Below are positions 33,625 to 38,895 of a stretch of 38,895 nucleotides of DNA, in pieces (position 1 is the stretch's first letter; every line of letters begins with the position of its first letter). Both the position numbers and the translations under genes were made by a program. The stretch covers positions 1-38,895 of the forward strand of contig JAFTZC010000012.1 of assembly GCA_017461065.1 (NCBI GenBank), read 5' to 3'. The DNA comes from Clostridia bacterium (GTDB taxonomy: Bacteria > Bacillota > Clostridia > Christensenellales > DTU072). The notes beneath the pieces were generated by a model, which was given only the letters and a program-made list of their open reading frames with translations, was not told the origin of the DNA and searched no databases.

Positions 33625-34518
33625 TTATTTTTTAAGAGTAGCAATAAGTTCGTAAATTCTTTGTAGGTCGTCTTTGTTGTAGTAGTCAATGCAAATTCTA
33701 CCCTTGTTTTCATTACCAACCAACTTTACCTTGGTGCTGAATACGCGCTTAAGGTCGTCAACGAATTCGCGCATTTCGAGAGAAAGACGTGATTTTTCCT
33801 TTGCGCTCATCTTGCGTGGAGCCTTATCCGGGTTGAGATAGTAGCGAACCTTAACTTCAAGTTCTCTAACACTCATTTCGCCGTCGGCTGCTTGATATGC
33901 AAAGTCGATTTGGGTTTCTCTATCGGTGATTGGAATAAGTGCACGTGCGTGACCTGCTGACAAGCGGTCTTGTGCAACCAAGCTCTTAACTTCTTCTTCA
34001 AGAGTAAGTAGTCTTACGATATTGGCAACGCTACTTCTTGCCTTACCGATACGGTTTGCAAGTTGCTCTTGAGTATATCCGTTAAGCTTCATAAGTTCTG
34101 CAACGGCTTCTGCTTCTTCAATAGCGTTTAGGTTTTCGCGTTGTAGGTTTTCGATAAGTGAAATTTCCCTTATCATCCTTTCGTCAATCTGTTTTACCAT
34201 TGCGGGAATGGTATTTAGACCAACTGCTTTTGCTGCGCGATAACGACGTTCACCGGCAACTATCATATACTTGTCGTCTCTCTTGACAAGAATGATTGGT
34301 GAAATTACGCCTTGAACACGAATGCTGTCTTCAAGTTCTCTTTGTTGCTTTTCGCCAAAGTGCTTACGTGGTTGATTAGGATTGGCTTCGATTAAATCAA
34401 GCTCGATGTTGTAAACCTTTTCGCCTTCGATAACTTCGGTGGGTTGAACGGGAAGAACTCTTTCGTCTTCAATGTTTGCAAGTAACGCGCTGAGACCTTT
34501 GCCTATTCTCTTTGACAT
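33625..34518 (-). CDS. parB: Chromosome partitioning protein ParB/Spo0J
   Basis: 297 aa. CTP-dependent clamp that loads at parS and organises the origin region. Seen: N-terminal ParA-contacting segment RIGKGLSALLANI, PNQPRKHF, the CTP-binding GERRYRAAK, ENLQRENLNAIEEAEA, helix-turn-helix YTQEQLANRIGKARSSVANI, and the C-terminal dimer domain. The GKGLSALL start favours ParB over its paralogue Noc. No parA gene lies next to it, which is unusual. AGGAG ribosome site. Confidence 0.95.
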   Translation of the reverse strand: MSKRIGKGLSALLANIEDERVLPVQPTEVIEGEKVYNIELDLIEANPNQPRKHFGEKQQRELEDSIRVQGVISPIILVKRDDKYMIVAGERRYRAAKAVGLNTIPAMVKQIDERMIREISLIENLQRENLNAIEEAEAVAELMKLNGYTQEQLANRIGKARSSVANIVRLLTLEEEVKSLVAQDRLSAGHARALIPITDRETQIDFAYQAADGEMSVRELEVKVRYYLNPDKAPRKMSAKEKSRLSLEMREFVDDLKRVFSTKVKLVGNENKGRICIDYYNKDDLQRIYELIATLKK

Positions 34519-34534
34519 TTTTTCTCCTTGAATC

Positions 34535-35233
34535 CTACAACGGATTGCTGATGATTTTTTTGTTGTGTCTTGGGTATTCCAAGGGTGTTACCCCTGTTTT
34601 CTTGATGATTATTAGGCTTCTTGCCTGTCCGTCAAGGGTGTAAGTACGGTTTTTTACAACTTCGCACTTGAGCTTTTTGACGGCGCCCATAGCCCTTTGG
34701 AGTTCTTCTTCACTCTTGCCCTTGTAGGCGTAAAGCGCACCGCCAACTTTGATTAGCGGAATGGTATACTCCAAAAGTTTGTTGAGTTCGGTTACCGCCC
34801 TTGCGGATACGCTGTCGTAAAAGGCGCGATTTACTCCCCTTGCGACGTCTTCGGCCCTAACTTTTTGGGCCTCAATCCCTTCAAGGCCGAGCAATTCTAT
34901 CAGTTTTTCTAAGAAAAGCACCTTTTTTCCATTGCTTTCCACCATAGTAACCTTAAGGTCGGGACGGAATATTTTTAGCACCACGGCAGGAAATCCTGCT
35001 CCACTTCCTACGTCGATATGGTTTGCGCCGTAAGGAATATCTTCCACAGCACCAAGCGAATCTACGAAGTGCTTTACTATTATTTCTTCTTCGTCGGTAA
35101 TGGCAGTTAGGTTGACGTTTTTGTTATATTCAACCAAAAAATCCATATACTTTTTAAGAATTTCGGCTTGAGCGGGCGTACACTCATATCCAAGTAAATT
35201 AAATTTTGACATTATTTGTTGACTATCGCCCAT
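34535..35233 (-). CDS. rsmG: 16S rRNA (guanine-N7) methyltransferase RsmG
   Basis: Methylates G527 of 16S rRNA. Seen: VEYNKNVNLTAI, HFVDSLGA, the AdoMet-binding HIDVGSGAGFPAVVLKI, and VSARAVTELNKLLEY. Start uncertain: GTG 35239, ATG 35233 or ATG 35212, none with a clear ribosome site; 35233 gives the N-terminal length seen in Bacillus. First gene of rsmG-parB-gltX-dut. Confidence 0.94.
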   Translation of the reverse strand: MGDSQQIMSKFNLLGYECTPAQAEILKKYMDFLVEYNKNVNLTAITDEEEIIVKHFVDSLGAVEDIPYGANHIDVGSGAGFPAVVLKIFRPDLKVTMVESNGKKVLFLEKLIELLGLEGIEAQKVRAEDVARGVNRAFYDSVSARAVTELNKLLEYTIPLIKVGGALYAYKGKSEEELQRAMGAVKKLKCEVVKNRTYTLDGQARSLIIIKKTGVTPLEYPRHNKKIISNPL

Positions 35234-35265
35234 ACCCACGCTCGCGCATAATAATAGTTGTATAA

Positions 35266-35294
35266 ATTATAGCATTATATTTATTACTTGGCAA
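35266..35294 (-). promoter_or_regulatory. Promoter of the rsmG-parB-gltX-dut operon
   Basis: Minus strand TTGCCA (35289-35294), 17-nt spacer, TATAAT (35266-35271); start near 35259, 26 nt before the chosen rsmG start. Confidence 0.8.
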
Positions 35295-35316
35295 GTGTAA
35301 ATTTTATTCAAGGCAA

Positions 35317-35346
35317 GAAAAAAGAAAGCTTTAGCTTTCCTTTTCT
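35317..35346 (-). terminator. Terminator of the lgt-family gene
   Basis: Minus strand GAAAGC-TAAA-GCTTTC followed by TTTTTT, just past the stop at 35353. Confidence 0.75.
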
Positions 35347-35352
35347 TGTTGA

Positions 35353-36153
35353 CTATTTTGCTTTTTTCTTTTCCGGCTCGATTATCGGGTGTTCTTTTAG
35401 GTATTCTTGACGATTTTTCCACGCTTTATGAAGGATAAAAATGAGCGGAATACCGACGGCTATCATCAACAAACTCCAAAATTGCGACGGACTGACGCCG
35501 GGCACGAAGCCACCCCTTTCATCGCCACGCCAAAATTCGATTACGAAACGAAGCACACCGTAGCCGATTAGATATGCCGGCAAGCCATAGGGATTGGTCT
35601 TTTTGAGATAGGAAGCAAGAATAACTACGAAAAGTACGAAAAGTCCAAGCGCTTCGATTAGATTAGTGGGTATAACCTTGCCCTCAACGCCAACGAACTC
35701 CATACCAATCCAACTATCGGTAGGTAAACCGTAGCAACAACCTGCAAAAACGCATCCGAGTCTGCCAAAAGCGTGGCCAAGCAACAATCCGAGCGGTACG
35801 GAAGTGCAAATATCTATGATTTTAGATTGGAATTTTTTCCTAAAAATCAAGCAAAGTCCTACGAAAGTTACTGCTCCGCCTACGAATCCGCCAAGGAAGG
35901 TTAATCCGCTACCAAAAAGATCGAAACCTGCTTCGGGATTATCAATATAGCTATAAATTGCTTGGAAAAGTGCTGCTGAAAAAAATCCTACGGCTGCCGT
36001 TGCAACGCCGTTTATAGTTATAAAATCTGCATATTTGCTTTCGAGTTTATCACGTTTTGCAAGTAGCCAAAATACGATAAAGCAGGCAAGCACGCCCACC
36101 GCTACGCAAATGCCGTATAAAGTGATAAATCCACCTATTTTGTAAGGATACAT
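35353..36153 (-). CDS. lgt: Divergent prolipoprotein diacylglyceryl transferase family protein
   Basis: 266 aa membrane protein with seven hydrophobic segments. Lgt moves diacylglycerol from phosphatidylglycerol to the lipobox Cys. Seen: GSGLTFLGGFVGGA, HAFGRLG and the late RFVIEFWRGDERGG match the family, but the signature GRxGNFxNxE is GRLGCVFAGCC here, so the usual Asn and Glu are replaced by Cys. Likely a clostridial variant or paralogue; catalytic identity is uncertain. AAGGAG ribosome site. Confidence 0.78.
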   Translation of the reverse strand: MYPYKIGGFITLYGICVAVGVLACFIVFWLLAKRDKLESKYADFITINGVATAAVGFFSAALFQAIYSYIDNPEAGFDLFGSGLTFLGGFVGGAVTFVGLCLIFRKKFQSKIIDICTSVPLGLLLGHAFGRLGCVFAGCCYGLPTDSWIGMEFVGVEGKVIPTNLIEALGLFVLFVVILASYLKKTNPYGLPAYLIGYGVLRFVIEFWRGDERGGFVPGVSPSQFWSLLMIAVGIPLIFILHKAWKNRQEYLKEHPIIEPEKKKAK

Positions 36154-36188
36154 AAATATTTCTCCTTGTTATAATCGATTACCATACT

Positions 36189-36217
36189 ATTATAAATCAA
36201 AATTCGCTATTTATCAA
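36189..36217 (-). promoter_or_regulatory. Promoter of the lgt-family gene
   Basis: Minus strand TTGATA (36212-36217), 17-nt spacer, TATAAT (36189-36194). Confidence 0.82.
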
Positions 36218-36259
36218 GAGAGAATACGCCATCTTTGAGATTGCCCTTTTTATTCCAAT

Positions 36260-36282
36260 AAAAATAGCTCCTTTTGGAGCTA
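36260..36282 (-). terminator. Terminator after mnmG
   Basis: Minus strand TAGCTCC-AAAA-GGAGCTA followed by TTTTT, 4 nt past the mnmG stop. Confidence 0.87.
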
Positions 36283-36286
36283 CTTT

Positions 36287-38143
36287 CTATAAACCCATTT
36301 TCCTTAGGTGGAGTATTAAAACGGTTACGTCTGCAGGAGTTACACCCGATATTCTCGACGCTTGTGCAAGAGTCATAGGCCTATGGTCGTTGAGCTTTTG
36401 CCTTGCTTCAAGTCTAAGACCTTCAACGTCGGAGTAATCGATATCGGTGGGAAGCTTCTTTTCTTCCATTCGGCGCGCTTCCTTGATTGCGCCTTCTTCC
36501 TTTTTGAGATATCCTTCGTATTTGAGCTCGACCGCAACGTAGCTTAGCGCTTCGGGGCTGAAATCATAGTAGCTTCCGTCAACTTCCAAAAGCGTTTCCT
36601 TGGTGGCTCTGCCACGCTTCAAAATATCTTCGCCGGTGATGCTGCCTTGGGGTAAGCTCTCGCCGATTTTTTCAAAGGCACAAGCTACTTCTTCCATCTT
36701 GTATCTCGTTTTTAGTTTTTGCTTAATTTCAGCAATTTGGGATACCTTATTTTGGTACTTGGAATATCTTTCTTCCGTAACCAAGCCAAGCTCTTTGCCA
36801 ATTTCCGTTAGACGCATATCGGCGTTATCTTGCCTTAAATGCAGCCTGTACTCCGCTCTTGACGTCATCATTCTATAGGGCTCTTCCGTACCCTTTGTAA
36901 CAAGGTCGTCAATCAAAACACCGATATACGCTTCGTCACGTCTAAGGGTAAAAGGCTCCTTGCCGTCAATGTATCGAGCGGCGTTTACGCCGGCAACCAA
37001 GCCTTGTGCACCTGCTTCTTCATAGCCTGAGCTACCGTTAATTTGACCTGCCGAGTATAGACCTTTTATCTTCTTTATACCAAGTGCCGAGTCAAGCTCA
37101 AGGGGGTTGATGCAGTCGTACTCGATAGCGTATCCGTATCTCGTTATGATAGCGTTTTCCAAACCCCTTACGGAGTGTACCATTTGCTCTTGTATATCGT
37201 AAGGCATCGACGTCGATAGACCTTGTGCGTACATTTCTTCGGTATCGGCGCCTTCGGGCTCAATGAAGATTTGGTGCCTTTCCTTGTCAGCAAAACGCAC
37301 CACTTTAGTTTCAATAGACGGGCAATATCTTGGTCCCGTGCCCGTTATTGCGCCGTTATACATAGGCGCTCTATCAAGATTACCAAGTATGATTTCGTGA
37401 GTCTTTTGATTAGTATAGGTAAGGTAGCAAACCTTGTCGTTGCGAACTTCACCTTCGGTGAGCATACTGAACGTAGGCAAACCTACGTCGCCCTTTTGAA
37501 CTTCCATCTTGTCGTAGTCAATAGAACTCGATAATAGTCTTGGGGGCGTGCCCGTCTTAAATCTTCTAATATCCAAACCAAGTCTTATTAGGTTTTCGGT
37601 AAGCCCTTCACTGCGCATAAAACCTGCTGGACCCGTAGCTCTTGAGTAATCACCCGTAATTATTCTGCTGTTTAGATAAACTCCGCTTGCAATAACCACT
37701 GCCTTCGCTTGGTAAACGTCGCCCATAGCCGTTTTAATGCCCGTTATTGCGCCGTTTTCCACCAAAATATCTACTACTTCAGCTTCGAGAATTGCAAGGT
37801 TTAAAGTCCTTTCCATACGCTCTTTCATCAAGCGGTGGTATAGGTTTTTATCTACTTGAGCGCGTAAGCTATGTATTGCAGGGCCATTGCCAAGATTGAG
37901 CATTCTCCTTTGCAAAGTAGCCTTATCTGCTATCTCTCCCATTATACCGCCAAGCGCGTCAACTTCCTTTACAAGATGTCCCTTTGCTGTGCCGCCGATA
38001 TTGGGATTGCAAGCCATAAACGATACCGCTTCAAGCGATAGGGTGGTAAGTAACGTCTTTTTGCCCATAGTAGCAAGCGCGTGGGCTGCTTCAACCCCTG
38101 CGTGTCCTGCTCCTATTACGATGGCGTCATAACTCTTAATCAT
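36287..38143 (-). CDS. mnmG: tRNA uridine 5-carboxymethylaminomethyl modification enzyme MnmG (GidA)
   Basis: 618 aa. FAD-dependent partner of MnmE; together they modify U34 of tRNAs reading two-fold degenerate codons. Seen: dinucleotide-binding IVIGAGHAGVEAA, FMACNPNIGGTAKGH, LKTGTPPRL-like RRFKTGTPPRLL, INGSSGYEEAGAQG (FAD site) and a C-terminal domain ending SRISGVTPADV. Starts 1 nt after mnmE. Confidence 0.97.
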   Translation of the reverse strand: MIKSYDAIVIGAGHAGVEAAHALATMGKKTLLTTLSLEAVSFMACNPNIGGTAKGHLVKEVDALGGIMGEIADKATLQRRMLNLGNGPAIHSLRAQVDKNLYHRLMKERMERTLNLAILEAEVVDILVENGAITGIKTAMGDVYQAKAVVIASGVYLNSRIITGDYSRATGPAGFMRSEGLTENLIRLGLDIRRFKTGTPPRLLSSSIDYDKMEVQKGDVGLPTFSMLTEGEVRNDKVCYLTYTNQKTHEIILGNLDRAPMYNGAITGTGPRYCPSIETKVVRFADKERHQIFIEPEGADTEEMYAQGLSTSMPYDIQEQMVHSVRGLENAIITRYGYAIEYDCINPLELDSALGIKKIKGLYSAGQINGSSGYEEAGAQGLVAGVNAARYIDGKEPFTLRRDEAYIGVLIDDLVTKGTEEPYRMMTSRAEYRLHLRQDNADMRLTEIGKELGLVTEERYSKYQNKVSQIAEIKQKLKTRYKMEEVACAFEKIGESLPQGSITGEDILKRGRATKETLLEVDGSYYDFSPEALSYVAVELKYEGYLKKEEGAIKEARRMEEKKLPTDIDYSDVEGLRLEARQKLNDHRPMTLAQASRISGVTPADVTVLILHLRKMGL

Positions 38144-38144
38144 T

Positions 38145-38894
38145 CTACTTACCTACACAGAATTTGCTGAAAATTTCGTCTACTACGCTTTCTGCCACGT
38201 CTTCGCCCGTGAGCGTTGCAAGTGCAGAATAAGCCGTCTTGATATCTACTACGATGCAGTCAAGCGTTTCAAAGCCAAGTGCGTATAAGGCACTTTCAAC
38301 TGCTTGCAAGCTTTCACCTACTGCATATATTTGTCTTTCGCGCGTAAGGACGGGGCTCTTGAGCTTTCTCTTGAGCTCGAGCTTGTCGGCTATCATTGCG
38401 ATAAGCTCCTGTACGCCCTTGCCGTTTTTGGCTTCGATGACGATATCGGAAGTCCTTGGATATTTTGAAATATCGCCTTTATTAGATACTCTAATATGTT
38501 TTTTGTGCTTTACCTTATCGTATAATTCAAGTTCTTCGTTACTTTCAGGTAAAGAAGTATCTTGTAAGAACAATACCAAATCTGCGCCCTCTATTGCGCG
38601 CGTAGCGCGCTCGATACCTATTTTTTCTACGACGTCACTTGACTCTCTTATACCTGCAGTATCCAGCACTTCGACGTTTACGCCATCAAGCATAAACGAG
38701 CCTGCAAGAACGTCTCTCGTAGTACCTGCAATATCGGTTACGATGGCGCGCTCGTCCTTTAGAATCGCGTTCATAAGACTGCTCTTGCCTACGTTGGTTA
38801 GTCCGCATAGCGCAATAGACACGCCCTCTCTTGCTACGGCACCTTGCTTGGAGCTATCGTAAAGCTCTTTGAGCTTTTCCTTTGCTTCTTCAAG
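38145..38894 (-). CDS. mnmE: tRNA modification GTPase MnmE (5' part beyond window)
   Basis: C-terminal 249 codons; the frame continues past the window edge, so a GTG at 38822 is not the start. Seen: G1 GLTNVGKSS, G2 DIAGTTRD, G3 DTAG, G4 SNKGD, and the C-terminal FSKFCVGK, where the catalytic Cys of the C(I/L/V)GK motif sits. The N-terminal tetrahydrofolate domain is outside. Heads the mnmE-mnmG transcript. Confidence 0.96.
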   Translation of the reverse strand, partial: LEEAKEKLKELYDSSKQGAVAREGVSIALCGLTNVGKSSLMNAILKDERAIVTDIAGTTRDVLAGSFMLDGVNVEVLDTAGIRESSDVVEKIGIERATRAIEGADLVLFLQDTSLPESNEELELYDKVKHKKHIRVSNKGDISKYPRTSDIVIEAKNGKGVQELIAMIADKLELKRKLKSPVLTRERQIYAVGESLQAVESALYALGFETLDCIVVDIKTAYSALATLTGEDVAESVVDEIFSKFCVGK

Positions 38895-38895
38895 C

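Overview
The window looks like a near-origin chromosome segment of a low-to-mid GC, Gram-positive, endospore-lineage Bacillota, probably an uncultured gut clostridial relative. The reasons are AGGAG-type ribosome sites, consensus sigma-A promoters, yabP/yabQ sporulation genes, the gyrB-gyrA pair, the mnmE-mnmG-rsmG-parB cluster, and a plant-arabinose operon. TGA is used as stop, so the code is standard. Placement to family is inference.

Layout. (1) 1-1730, minus: a restriction-modification pair, an HTH-fused D12-class adenine methyltransferase followed by an Mrr-like endonuclease cut by the window edge. (2) 1969-5422: an ion-transporter-superfamily permease; a peroxide-response operon (gpx, a TSCPD protein, ohrR) with a textbook OhrR operator on a perfect promoter; and an AlkD-like repair protein, apparently leaderless. 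(3) 5460-5789: a tRNA operon Met-Glu-Val. (4) 5790-12902: a complete type II-A CRISPR-Cas locus on the minus strand: cas9-cas1-cas2-csn2, leader, 8 repeats and 7 spacers of exactly 30 nt, with tracrRNA divergent from cas9. Around it lie pieces that the standard description does not cover: an anti-repeat in the leader, a second anti-repeat-like element beyond the array, a compact orphan sRNA gene with perfect promoter and terminator, and a cas promoter whose transcript would run antisense through tracrRNA and its terminator.

(5) 13015-22795, minus: one long arabinoside-utilisation operon (aldo/keto reductase, araD, GH127, araA, GH51, GH27, esterase, membrane protein) behind a perfect promoter overlapped by a 13-bp inverted repeat. 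There is no araB kinase and no transporter in the window. (6) 22843-23120: a noncoding zone of degenerate, hairpin-forming repeat units. (7) 23126-29484, minus: gyrB-gyrA, a P-loop kinase-like protein and a flavin-reductase-fold protein. (8) 29655-31682: an acyltransferase-like gene divergent from yabP-yabQ, with overlapping sigma-A and sigma-E promoters. (9) 31679-38894, minus: mnmE (partial), mnmG, a divergent lgt-family gene, rsmG, parB (no parA beside it), gltX and dut.

How it works together: the left third is a defence block (R-M plus CRISPR) next to tRNAs; the middle releases and isomerises L-arabinose; the right is core replication, tRNA modification and segregation. Functions are assigned from motifs read by eye; no database search was run.
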